From NCBI RefSeq assembly GCF_000210095.1, contig NC_021039.1, positions 1,409,861 to 1,473,860 on the forward strand: a stretch of 64,000 nt of DNA, in the 5' to 3' direction. The notes beneath the pieces were generated by a model. It searched no databases. It was given only the letters and a program-made list of their open reading frames with translations, and was not told the origin of the DNA. Each line of letters begins with the position of its first letter. Positions within the stretch are counted from its first letter, which is position 1. Made by a program: the position numbers and the translations under genes. This document shows, in pieces, positions 34,644 through 42,992 of the stretch. The stretch is from Ruminococcus champanellensis 18P13 = JCM 17042 (GTDB lineage: Bacteria > Bacillota > Clostridia > Oscillospirales > Ruminococcaceae).

Positions 34644-35783
34644 TTATTTGTTTTCCAGACCCTTCATCAAAGCGTCTACGATCTCGGGATACTCCCACTT
34701 CATAGCGGTACGGTTATACAAGCCGAATGCCTCACCGGAATTGAAGGCGTTGTTGTCCCACCAGATGCAGGGGATGCCCACCTTGGATGCTGCGGAGGTG
34801 TAGGCGGTTGCCCACTCACAGCGATCCTCTGTATTGTACTTGTTCCGGGCACCGAACTCGCCGATGATGACGGCGTGTCCCTTTTGCAGGAAGTATTGGT
34901 TCAGCGTCTGCATCAGGGTTTCGATCTGAGCAGCGTCCCCGACCGGGTCGTAATCAAAGGTGCCCTTGGCGTTCAGGGCGAAATTATAGGGGGTATATGC
35001 GTGGATGGAAACGATGACCTTATCGTCCTCCGGAATCACAAATTCGCTGAGTACATCCGTTGTGGTTGCAGCCGCATAAGTGGGGATCATGACGCAGCGC
35101 TTGGGATTGTTGCCGCCGCTGTTCCGGATGGTATCCACAAAGGCAGCGTTTAGCTGGTTGATCACATCCCGTGCCTCCGGGTTGCCGCCGCTCCATTCGC
35201 TGGGGGTATCCACCATGCGAGGTTCGTTCATACCCTCAAAGATCAGATGCTCGTCATAGCCCTCAAACCGGGCAGCAATCTGCTTCCAGATGGCAACCAG
35301 CTCCGCCTTGGCAGGCTCCAGATTGTCATAGGAGGGGAAGTGCCAGTCCTCATGGTGCAGGTTGATGATACAGTACAGGTCGTTGTTGATGACGTAATTC
35401 ACAACCTCCTGCACCCGGTTGAGCCACTCCTCGTTGATCTTGTAATCCGGTGCGTCTCCCAGATGCCCTGTCCAGGTTACGGGAACCCGGATCACATTAA
35501 AGCCCTTTTCCTTTACCGCCTTGATCATATCCTCGGTGGTCTTGGGATTGCCCCAACTGGTCTCTGCGCTGAGGGGGTCATCCTTGGTACCGCCGGTGGC
35601 ATCCAGGGTGTTGCCCAGACTCCAGCCGATCTTCAGCTCCTGTACCAACTGGGTGCCGGTCAGATCCCGCATTTCCTTGATCTTATTTTCTTCTTCCTTC
35701 TTGCCGCAGCCTGCCAGCAGACTCATGCCCATGACGCCGGTCAGGCACAGAGCCGCCAGCTTTTTTAGATGTGATTTGATCAT
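34644..35783 (-). CDS. GH5-family glycoside hydrolase (cellulase-like) lipoprotein
   Basis: The 379-residue protein has a lipobox LLAGC (Cys26). The catalytic domain follows at about residue 45: LVQELKIGWSLGNTLDA is the GH5 start, the acid/base is Glu187 in GMNEPRM, and the nucleophile is Glu309 in IIGEFGARN. It resembles endo-beta-1,4-glucanases and would act at the cell surface; no dockerin or binding module is present. It starts 18 bp after the TIM-barrel/acyl-CoA ligase gene and ends at a strong terminator, so it is the last gene of that operon. The exact glucan is uncertain. Confidence 0.9.
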   Translation of the reverse strand: MIKSHLKKLAALCLTGVMGMSLLAGCGKKEEENKIKEMRDLTGTQLVQELKIGWSLGNTLDATGGTKDDPLSAETSWGNPKTTEDMIKAVKEKGFNVIRVPVTWTGHLGDAPDYKINEEWLNRVQEVVNYVINNDLYCIINLHHEDWHFPSYDNLEPAKAELVAIWKQIAARFEGYDEHLIFEGMNEPRMVDTPSEWSGGNPEARDVINQLNAAFVDTIRNSGGNNPKRCVMIPTYAAATTTDVLSEFVIPEDDKVIVSIHAYTPYNFALNAKGTFDYDPVGDAAQIETLMQTLNQYFLQKGHAVIIGEFGARNKYNTEDRCEWATAYTSAASKVGIPCIWWDNNAFNSGEAFGLYNRTAMKWEYPEIVDALMKGLENK

Positions 35784-35801
35784 ATTTCCCCCTTATTTTC
35801 T

Positions 35802-38324
35802 TTACGCAGTGACAATCTTGCTTGCCTGCTGCAAATTCAGCTTTTCTACCGCTGCTTCACGCATTTTGTACTTGAGGATCTTGCCGGCTGCATTCATAGG
35901 GAACTCGGTAACGAAGTCCACATACCGGGGTACCTTGTGCTTTGCCATGTGATCCAGTACATACTGCTTGATCTCTTCCTCGCTGCTGGTTTCCCCGTCA
36001 TTGAGGATGATGCATGCCATGATTTCCTCGCCGTACTGCTTGTCCGGTACGCCGATTACCTGTACATCCTTTACCTTCGGATGGGTGTAGAGAAAGTCCT
36101 CGATCTCCTTGGGGTAGATATTCTCGCCGCCCCGGATGATCATATCCTTGATTCTGCCGGTGATCTTGTAGTAGCCCTTCTTGGTGCGCCGTGCCAGGTC
36201 GCCGGTGTGGAGCCAGCCGTTTTCATCGATGGCGGCAGCAGTTGCCTCCGGCATCTTGTAGTAGCCCTTCATGATATTGTAGCCCCGGGCAACGAATTCG
36301 CCGTCCACCTCGTCCGGAAGATCCTCGTTGGTTTCCGGATCCACGATCTTGCACTCTACGCCGAAGATGGGGCCGCCCACGGTGTTGACACGATCCTCAA
36401 TGGAGTCGGTGGTCTTACTCATGGTAGTTGCCGGGGAAGCCTCGGTCTGCCCGTAGGTAATGCAGATCTCGTCCATGTGCATCTTCTCGATCACATCCTG
36501 CATGGTCTTGATGGGGCAGGGGGAACCTGCCATAATGCCGGTACGCATGTGGGAGAAGTCGGTCTTTTCAAAGTCCGGATGCCCCAGCATAGCGATGAAC
36601 ATGGTGGGCACTCCGTGGAATGCGGTGATCTTCTCCTTGTTGATGCAGGCAAGTCCCTTTCTGGGTGAGAATGCAGTGATGGGAGACATGGTGGTGCCGT
36701 GGGTGACGGATGCGGTCATTGCCAGAACCATGCCGAAGCAGTGGAACATGGGCACCTGGATCATCATCCGGTCTGCGGTGGACAGATCCATGCAGTCGCC
36801 GATGGCCTTGCCGTTGTTGACCACGTTGTAGTGGGTCAGCATAACGCCCTTGGGGAAGCCGGTGGTACCGGAGGTATACTGCATGTTGCACACATCGTTT
36901 TTGTCGATGGTGCGGCGGCGTGCCTCCACCTCGCTATAGGGAACCTGCTCTGCCAGCTTGATTGCCTCATCCCAGGTGTAGCAGCCCGGCTGCCTGGAGT
37001 CGGTGGTGATGATATTCTTCAGGAAGGGGAACTTCTTGGATTCCAGCTTGCCTGGCTCACAGGTTGCAAGCTCCGGACAAAGCTCCTTCATGATGCCCAC
37101 GTAGTCAGAATCCTTGTAGCCGTCGATCATGACCAGGGTGTGGGTATCGGACTGCCGCAGCAGATATTCTGCCTCGTGGATCTTATATGCGGTATTAACG
37201 GTAACCAGTACGGCGCCGATCTTGGTGGTTGCCCAGAAGGTAATGTACCATGCAGGTACATTGGTTGCCCAGATGGCGACGTGATCCCCCTTGCGTACAC
37301 CCATGGCGATCAAAGCCCGGGCAAAGGTGTCCACATCGCTGCGGAATTCCGGATAGGTTCTGGTGTAATCCAGCTCCGTGTAGCGGAACGCATACTGGGT
37401 GGGGAATTCCTCGCACACACGATCCAGCACATCCGGGAAGGTGTAGTCAATGAGCCGCTCCTTGGGCCAGATATACTTGCCGGTTTTCCGGTTGTTGTCC
37501 TGGAGCGGGTGCTTATGCTTTCTGCGGAAGGGACGCATAAATTCTGCATACTGGGGGAATACCACGCCGGCATCCAGCAGATTGGGCATCCACAGCTTGA
37601 CCCATTCCAGGGATACATAGCCGGTGTACTGGATGGACTGGAGGGCTTCGATCATCTTCTGGATGGGCAGATCGCCTTCGCCCATCATCTTGTAGACCAC
37701 CTTGCCGTTTTCCATCACACTGTCCTTGATGTGGACGTACTTGATCAGTTCTCCAAGGTTTGCAACTGTCTGCTCCGGGGATTCACCGGCAAACCGATAG
37801 GGGTGATGCATATCCCACAAAGCAGCGATCTTGTGGCTGTTTACGCTGTCCAGCAGTGCTCTGAGTCGGTGGGTATCGCTGTAAACACCGTTGGTTTCCA
37901 CCAACAGGGTCACATCATACTGCGCTGCAATGGGCGCCAGCTTCTTGAGCTGCTCTGCTACATAGGCGTCATCCACTTCTCCGTTGGGTGCAGCCTCCAG
38001 ATCCGCCAGAACCCGGATATAGGGGGCGTTGATCTGCTGCGCCAGCTTGCAGTATTCGGTCAGTTCCGCAATGGTTTCTGCTTCCTTTTCCTTGAACTTC
38101 AGGCAGCAGCCGGAGGAAAGGCAGGGGATCTCAATGTTCAGTGCCTTCAGCTTTGCCATGGTTTTGGGACGGTTTGCCTCAGTAAAGGGCATTGCCTTGT
38201 AAGCGGCAAAGTCATCGCCCATGCCCCGGATCTCGATGCCGTCAAAGCCAAGATCCTTTGCCATGGAGTAAATATCCACCCAGGAATAATCCGGACAGGC
38301 GATTGTTGAAAAACTGATCTTCAT
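35802..38324 (-). CDS. Fusion of sugar phosphate isomerase/epimerase-type TIM barrel and AMP-dependent acyl-CoA ligase
   Basis: The 840-residue protein has two domains. Residues 1-270 are an AP-endonuclease-2/IolE-like TIM barrel with metal-ligand candidates in LLVETNG, ALWDMHHPY, YVHIKDS and YVSLEW. After a basic linker (about 270-290), residues 290-840 are an ANL-superfamily acyl-CoA synthetase with YTSGTTGFPKGVMLTH near 480, YGQTEASPA near 620, GYYKITGRIKDMIIRGGENI and a C-terminal catalytic lysine in AAGKILKYK. It would activate a carboxylic acid to its CoA ester; the barrel's role is unknown. The stop is 18 bp from the GH5 gene. Confidence 0.88.
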   Translation of the reverse strand: MKISFSTIACPDYSWVDIYSMAKDLGFDGIEIRGMGDDFAAYKAMPFTEANRPKTMAKLKALNIEIPCLSSGCCLKFKEKEAETIAELTEYCKLAQQINAPYIRVLADLEAAPNGEVDDAYVAEQLKKLAPIAAQYDVTLLVETNGVYSDTHRLRALLDSVNSHKIAALWDMHHPYRFAGESPEQTVANLGELIKYVHIKDSVMENGKVVYKMMGEGDLPIQKMIEALQSIQYTGYVSLEWVKLWMPNLLDAGVVFPQYAEFMRPFRRKHKHPLQDNNRKTGKYIWPKERLIDYTFPDVLDRVCEEFPTQYAFRYTELDYTRTYPEFRSDVDTFARALIAMGVRKGDHVAIWATNVPAWYITFWATTKIGAVLVTVNTAYKIHEAEYLLRQSDTHTLVMIDGYKDSDYVGIMKELCPELATCEPGKLESKKFPFLKNIITTDSRQPGCYTWDEAIKLAEQVPYSEVEARRRTIDKNDVCNMQYTSGTTGFPKGVMLTHYNVVNNGKAIGDCMDLSTADRMMIQVPMFHCFGMVLAMTASVTHGTTMSPITAFSPRKGLACINKEKITAFHGVPTMFIAMLGHPDFEKTDFSHMRTGIMAGSPCPIKTMQDVIEKMHMDEICITYGQTEASPATTMSKTTDSIEDRVNTVGGPIFGVECKIVDPETNEDLPDEVDGEFVARGYNIMKGYYKMPEATAAAIDENGWLHTGDLARRTKKGYYKITGRIKDMIIRGGENIYPKEIEDFLYTHPKVKDVQVIGVPDKQYGEEIMACIILNDGETSSEEEIKQYVLDHMAKHKVPRYVDFVTEFPMNAAGKILKYKMREAAVEKLNLQQASKIVTA

Positions 38325-38339
38325 AACGAAAGTCTCTCC

Positions 38340-40004
38340 TTATTTTTGATGATCCTTCTGACGGATCTGGGCACGCTTGATCTTGCCGCCCAGGGTCTTG
38401 GGGAGTTCATCTACATATTCAATGATACGGGGGTATTTGTAGGGGGCTGTTACATGCTTTACATGATTCTGCAGTTCCTTGGTCAGCTCCTGGCTGGCAG
38501 TATAGCCCTTTGCCAGGACGATGGTTGCCTTTACTACCTGTCCACGGATGGGGTCCGGTGCGGCAGTGATGGCGCATTCTACAACAGCCGGATGCTCGAT
38601 CAGCGCACTTTCAACCTCAAAGGGTCCGATCCGGTAGCCGGAGCACTTGATGACATCATCGTTTCTGCCGACGAACCAGTAGTAGCCGTTGGAATCACGC
38701 CAAGCCATGTCGCCGGTGTTGTAATTCTTGCCGCCCAGAACCTTTTCTGTCAGCTCCGGGTTCTTGTAATAGCCGGTGAACAGGCCTACCGGGAAGGATT
38801 TGTCGATATCACAGATGGAAATGGTGCCTTCCTCGCCGTCGTCACACAGGTTACCTTCACTGTCCAGCAGCTGAATGTTGAACAGGGGGGAGGGCTTGCC
38901 GGTGGAGCCGGGCTTGGGGTCGATCCACTTGAAGTTTGCAATCAGAACCGGGCCTTCTGTCTGCCCGAAGCCTTCCCGCATCTTCAGACCGGTCAGATCG
39001 TAGATCTTGCGGAATACCTCCGGATTCAGAGGCTCTCCAGCATTGCAGAAGTTTTCAATGCTGGACAGGTCAAACTTGGACATATCCTCCTGTAGCATGA
39101 ATCGGTACATGGTGGGCGGTGCGCAGAAGGTGGTGATCCGGTACTTGCTGATCTTCTCCAGCAGCTTCAGGGGGATAAACTTGTCCATATCGTAGCAGAA
39201 GATGACTGCACCGCAGATCCACTGACCGTAGATCTTGCCCCAGCCGAACTTTGCCCAGCCGGAGTCGGATACGCTCATATGCAGCTTGTTTTCCTGCACC
39301 TGCTGCCAGTACTTCGCGGTGATGATGTGTCCCAGGGGGTGCGCAAAGTTGTGGCGAACCATCTTGGGCATGCCGGTGGTGCCGGAGGTGAAGTATACCA
39401 GCATGATATCATCCCAGCGGGTGGCAGCCTCCCCGGTGGGGCGCTCAAAGGTATCCGGGAACTTGGCGATTTCCTCCTCCAGGTATGCCCAGCCTTCCCG
39501 CTTTTCTGCTACCATGATCTTATACTGGAGGGTGTCGATCTGGGGAAATGCTGCATTGACCTGGTTCATTACAAAGTCATCGTTGACGCAGATGATTGCC
39601 TTGACGCCGGCAGCATTGCCCCGGTATACAATGTCCTTGGTGGTCAGCTGCAGGGTGCCCGGGATCAGCGTTGCGCCGATCTTGTGCAGGGCAACCGCAC
39701 AGATCCAGTACTCCCAGCGGCGGCGCAGGATCATCATCACCACATCGCCCTTTTGGATGCCCAGGCTTACAAAGTAGTTTGCCGCCTGGTTGGACAGCTT
39801 CTTGATATCGGTAAAGGTGAAGCGGCGTTCCTCATCGTGGTCATTGCACCAAACCAGTGCCAGCTTGTCCGGCTCCTGCTTTGCCCATTCATCTACGATG
39901 TCAAAGCCGAAGTTGAAGTCCTCCGGAACGTTGATCTTGAAATTTTCCTTAAAATCCTCATAGGAATCGAAGTCGATCCGCGGTAGGTATCGGTCTAGCA
40001 ACAT
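38340..40004 (-). CDS. AMP-dependent acyl-CoA synthetase (medium-chain/ACSM-like)
   Basis: The 554-residue ANL enzyme has YFTSGTTGMPKMVRHN near residue 205, GFGQTEGPVL near 355, YYWFVGRNDDVIKCSGYRIG and the C-terminal lysine in TLGGKIKRAQ. The sequence resembles medium-chain acyl-CoA synthetases, known to activate short, branched and aromatic acids. No targeting signal is seen, so it should act in the cytosol. It lies 29 bp after the XRE-cupin gene and 15 bp before the fusion ligase. The substrate is inferred only from class. Confidence 0.9.
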   Translation of the reverse strand: MLLDRYLPRIDFDSYEDFKENFKINVPEDFNFGFDIVDEWAKQEPDKLALVWCNDHDEERRFTFTDIKKLSNQAANYFVSLGIQKGDVVMMILRRRWEYWICAVALHKIGATLIPGTLQLTTKDIVYRGNAAGVKAIICVNDDFVMNQVNAAFPQIDTLQYKIMVAEKREGWAYLEEEIAKFPDTFERPTGEAATRWDDIMLVYFTSGTTGMPKMVRHNFAHPLGHIITAKYWQQVQENKLHMSVSDSGWAKFGWGKIYGQWICGAVIFCYDMDKFIPLKLLEKISKYRITTFCAPPTMYRFMLQEDMSKFDLSSIENFCNAGEPLNPEVFRKIYDLTGLKMREGFGQTEGPVLIANFKWIDPKPGSTGKPSPLFNIQLLDSEGNLCDDGEEGTISICDIDKSFPVGLFTGYYKNPELTEKVLGGKNYNTGDMAWRDSNGYYWFVGRNDDVIKCSGYRIGPFEVESALIEHPAVVECAITAAPDPIRGQVVKATIVLAKGYTASQELTKELQNHVKHVTAPYKYPRIIEYVDELPKTLGGKIKRAQIRQKDHQK

Positions 40005-40033
40005 ATTATATTACTTCCTCTCTTATATGTGGG

Positions 40034-40582
40034 TTATTCAGCGATCACGGTCAAAAATCTTGCCTTGGAGTCGCCCACGCAACGCTGACCGTGGGGGTAG
40101 GTGGGGTTAAAGTAGATGGAGTCGCCCTCGTTCAGGATGATCTCCTTGTCTTCAAACACAACGGCAACACTGCCCTTGAGCACCAGATTGAACTCTTGAC
40201 CCGCATGGGTTACCAGGGAAGCAGGCGCATCGGTCGGATTCAGTGTAACCAGCAGGGGCTGCATGATCTTGTCGGTATAACGGAACGCCAGATCCTTGTA
40301 GCGGTAGCCTTCGTACCGGCTGAAGCTCATGCCATGCCCCCGGCGGACGACGTGATATGTATCCAGTCTTGCAGGAGAACCTGTGACCAGCTCTGTAAAA
40401 TCGACCTTAAACATTTTGGAAATTTCGTAAATGGTGCTGATGGGGAAATTGCCTTCTGTTTCGTAGCCGATGTAGGTTTCTTCAGAAATGCCCAGCTCCT
40501 TTGCCAGCTGTGCGGTGGAATAGTCGCACACCTCCCGTAGCTCCCGGATGCGGTTTGCGATTTCACTGATTTCGCTTTGCAT
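40034..40582 (-). CDS. XRE-family regulator with C-terminal cupin domain
   Basis: The 182-residue protein has an N-terminal helix-turn-helix (residues 8-65: RIRELREVCDYSTAQLAKEL, ISEETYIGYE) and a cupin sensor domain (about 105-182: HAGQEFNLVLKGSVAVVFED, LNEGDSIYFNPTYPHGQRC). Such regulators often sense a metabolite of the pathway they control. As first gene of the operon it probably controls the two ligases and GH5. AAAGGAGG precedes ATG 40582. An intrinsic terminator lies between its promoter and its start. Confidence 0.93.
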   Translation of the reverse strand: MQSEISEIANRIRELREVCDYSTAQLAKELGISEETYIGYETEGNFPISTIYEISKMFKVDFTELVTGSPARLDTYHVVRRGHGMSFSRYEGYRYKDLAFRYTDKIMQPLLVTLNPTDAPASLVTHAGQEFNLVLKGSVAVVFEDKEIILNEGDSIYFNPTYPHGQRCVGDSKARFLTVIAE

Positions 40583-40620
40583 AGTAGTTCCTCCTTTTTG
40601 ATGTCCCTTATGCGGGCAAA

Positions 40621-40656
40621 TAAAAAAACGGTTAAAAGCATACGCCTTTAACCGTT
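40621..40656 (-). terminator. Intrinsic terminator upstream of the XRE-cupin gene
   Basis: On the minus strand AACGGTTAAA (40656-40647) pairs with TTTAACCGTT (40636-40627) and is followed by T7. It lies 55 nt after the leader ORF stop and 38 nt before the XRE gene, so it must be read through for operon expression from the upstream promoter. Confidence 0.92.
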
Positions 40657-40710
40657 ATTGACCATTCTATCAGAACAGGACGCAATTCCAGCGGAACAGC
40701 GCAGCTCCGA

Positions 40711-40785
40711 TCATGCACATAACAGAGGGCGCACAGTATTCTTCAGACGCACGACTGCTAGGTTCACGACGAAAAACTGTGCCAT
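40711..40785 (-). CDS. 24-residue leader peptide ORF, Val/Leu rich
   Basis: On the minus strand GGAGGAGG (40800-40793) lies 7 nt before ATG 40785, an excellent ribosome site. The peptide begins MAQFFVVNLAVVRLKN and ends in PLLCA, with 5 Val and 4 Leu of 24 residues, including two Val-Val pairs and one Leu-Leu. After its TGA, short mutually exclusive hairpins (GGAGC/GTTCC versus TTCC/GGAA) and an intrinsic terminator follow. This is the layout of a transcription-attenuation leader. No homologue is known to me; it could instead be a small membrane peptide. Confidence 0.6.
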   Translation of the reverse strand: MAQFFVVNLAVVRLKNTVRPLLCA

Positions 40786-40823
40786 GGTGGTTCCTCCTCC
40801 TGTAAAATTATGAGCATGTTTTT

Positions 40824-40852
40824 ATTATACGAGCATGCGCCGGATTTGTCAA
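40824..40852 (-). promoter_or_regulatory. Consensus promoter of the leader peptide/XRE/acyl-CoA ligase operon
   Basis: On the minus strand TTGACA (40852-40847) and TATAAT (40829-40824) match consensus with a 17-bp spacer. The leader ORF begins about 38 nt after the -10 box. Confidence 0.9.
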
Positions 40853-40912
40853 GAGCTTTTTGTGTTTTTATCACTTTTCACAGGAAAACAGGGGAAAAAG
40901 CCTGCATCCTTG

Positions 40913-41884
40913 TCAAAAGTTATTCATCAACTGTTTGTAATCCTCCAGGGAATAGGAGTGCGTATCGGTGTCCGGGCTGCTGCTCCGCTTTGCACGGGCG
41001 GCATCCACCGCCTCCCGGCTGGTCAGCCCCTCGTTCTCCCAGGTGGCAAGAATTTTGTCGATGTAGGAGAAATTCAGCTTGTCAATGGATTCCACGCAGA
41101 GCTCGTAGGCGTAGGTGATCATCTCCAGCTTGTAGCCCTTACTCTGCCACTGGTCGATGAATGCCTGCTGCTTGGTGGTGGGGCGGCGCTGCATTTCAAA
41201 CGCCCGTATGATATCCGCAGTAAAGGTGCGCTGCGCCGTCAGTGCCTGTACCTCCTGCTGGGCACGCTGGAAGGTGAGAATATCCCGCTCCTGCCAGCTG
41301 ACTGCAACGGTTTCAATGTAGCGTACATGGGGCTTCTCGATGGAAATGCAGTACCCGATCAGCATCAGGATCACATCCGGCCCAAGTCCCAGATAGTCTC
41401 GCATCCACAGCAGGGAGCGCTGCTCCGTGGGAGTCAGCATCCGGTGAAACTGCTGCTCCGCCATGTCGAACAGGCTCTTGATCTCCCTGGATTCCTGGAT
41501 CCGGGCAGCAAGCTCTGAGGGGGTGGGCAGGAAGCCGGCGCTGGAGCGCTGGGCAAAGGGCTTGGGCACCTCCGTAGCAGGCTGGGGTGTGGGGGCTGCC
41601 GGTGCCGGAGCATTTTGCCGGACTGGCTCCTGGGGCTGTGCCGTGCCGGATCGCTCCAGAATATTGGCTTGCTCCCAGAACAAAAAAGCATCCTCCACCT
41701 GTTCCCTGGAGATGGAGAGTGCCTCCCCGATGGCTTCATCGGTCAGGGTTTCGTTGCCGTGCCGCAGCAGGTACAGCAGTACCCGGAGGGCGTCCGGAGA
41801 TGCAAGCTTTAAAAAGTGATCTGCAACCGCATTGGGAACCGGGAACATCTGGTTCCATGCGCCGCAGTGAAGCTGAAAATCCAT
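40913..41884 (-). CDS. dnaD: DnaD-domain replication protein
   Basis: The 323-residue protein has an N-terminal winged helix (about residues 20-90: LKLASPDALRVLLYLLRHGN), a Pro/Ala-rich linker (about 95-125) and two C-terminal DnaD/DnaB-type helical domains (LGLGPDVILMLIGYCI, WQSKGYKLEMITYAYELC). In Firmicutes DnaD helps open DNA and recruit the helicase loader at the origin. A loader-like gene lies nearby at 45393. The ATG follows AGGAG. It is last in fhs-tsaE-tsaB-dnaD. Confidence 0.88.
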   Translation of the reverse strand: MDFQLHCGAWNQMFPVPNAVADHFLKLASPDALRVLLYLLRHGNETLTDEAIGEALSISREQVEDAFLFWEQANILERSGTAQPQEPVRQNAPAPAAPTPQPATEVPKPFAQRSSAGFLPTPSELAARIQESREIKSLFDMAEQQFHRMLTPTEQRSLLWMRDYLGLGPDVILMLIGYCISIEKPHVRYIETVAVSWQERDILTFQRAQQEVQALTAQRTFTADIIRAFEMQRRPTTKQQAFIDQWQSKGYKLEMITYAYELCVESIDKLNFSYIDKILATWENEGLTSREAVDAARAKRSSSPDTDTHSYSLEDYKQLMNNF

Positions 41885-41893
41885 GATAGGCTC

Positions 41894-42568
41894 CTATTCG
41901 TGTTTGAGCTTTTCCGCCTGGGTAGCCTGTAGGTACCGGGCACACAGGGCGTCTGCATCCACCGGCTGGGCATGTCGGGCGGCAAGGGCGATTCCGGCTG
42001 CGGACTGGAGCAGCAGATGGGGAGGAGCCTGGATCAGCCCAGGCTCTGCTTCCAGCAGCATGGCTGCACCGTCCCCGCATACAGTTACCGGCTGGGGCAG
42101 GGTGCGAAGCTGTTCCAGCAGATGTTCCTGGGGTAGGATGGCATCCTCCGTCAGCCGGGTGATCTCCCTGCCGTCCGAGGAAAAAATGCCGCAGTAGTGA
42201 AGCTGCTGCCGGGCGTGAATGGCGCAGCAGAGGGTGCCCCGGGTGCCAAGCAGATTGTACGCCATGCCCTCCAGGGTGGAGATGCCGGCGCAGGGCTTGC
42301 CCAGGGCAAACGCCATGCCCTTGACGGCGGAGATGCCGATTCGCAGACCTGTGTAGGAGCCGGGGCCGTCCGCAACCGCAAACAAGTCGATCTCCTCCAG
42401 GGTCACCCCTGCATTGTCCAGCAGCTGCCGGCAAAGGGGCAGCATGACCTGGGAATGGGTGCGCAGGGTGTACAGGGACACCTGTGCCCGCAGGGTGCTG
42501 TCCTCCAGCAGGGCTGCGGAGGCGGTATGTCCCGATGTGTCAATCGCCAGGATCAGCAAAGCGGTCAT
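41894..42568 (-). CDS. tsaB: tRNA threonylcarbamoyladenosine biosynthesis protein TsaB
   Basis: The 224-residue ASKHA-fold protein partners TsaD in making t6A37 of ANN-decoding tRNAs. LAIDTSGHTASAAL at the start and VADGPGSYTGLRIGISAVKG near residue 70 are the family signatures. It overlaps the end of tsaE by 29 bp. tsaD and tsaC are not in the window. Confidence 0.95.
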   Translation of the reverse strand: MTALLILAIDTSGHTASAALLEDSTLRAQVSLYTLRTHSQVMLPLCRQLLDNAGVTLEEIDLFAVADGPGSYTGLRIGISAVKGMAFALGKPCAGISTLEGMAYNLLGTRGTLCCAIHARQQLHYCGIFSSDGREITRLTEDAILPQEHLLEQLRTLPQPVTVCGDGAAMLLEAEPGLIQAPPHLLLQSAAGIALAARHAQPVDADALCARYLQATQAEKLKHE

Positions 42569-42992
42569 CTCCTTCTATGGTAATGATACGGGTGTCCCCC
42601 GCTCCGTAGGCAATGCCGATCCGCAGACACTGCTCCGGCAGGGCGTAGGGGATGTTTTCCGACCACTCGATGGCAAATACCGAGTCAGACAGGGGGTAAT
42701 CATAAAAGCCGGTGGATTCCAGTGCCTCCGGCAGGGTGATCCGGTACATGTCAAAGTGGTACAGGGGTGTGGTGCCTGGCTTTCCCAGGTATTCGTTCAC
42801 CAGGGCAAAGGTGGGGGAATGCACCTCGTCCGGCAGTCCCATGCCCCGGGCGATGCCCCGGGTAAAGGTGGTTTTTCCGGCACCCAGCTCTCCGGTATAG
42901 GCGATCACGTCCCCCTTACGCAGCAGCCTGCCGATGGCTTCCGCAAGGGCGATGGTTTCCTCCGGGCTGTGGGTGATAATCTGCCGCATCAT
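42540..42992 (-). CDS. tsaE: tRNA threonylcarbamoyladenosine biosynthesis ATPase TsaE
   Basis: The 150-residue ATPase supports the TsaBD complex in t6A synthesis. Walker A is TGELGAGKTTFTRGIA; SPTFALVNEY and LYHFDMYR are typical. Its ATG overlaps the fhs stop codon by one base (TGATG) and it overlaps tsaB by 29 bp, so the three are coupled. Confidence 0.95.
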   Translation of the reverse strand: MMRQIITHSPEETIALAEAIGRLLRKGDVIAYTGELGAGKTTFTRGIARGMGLPDEVHSPTFALVNEYLGKPGTTPLYHFDMYRITLPEALESTGFYDYPLSDSVFAIEWSENIPYALPEQCLRIGIAYGAGDTRIITIEGDDRFADPGD

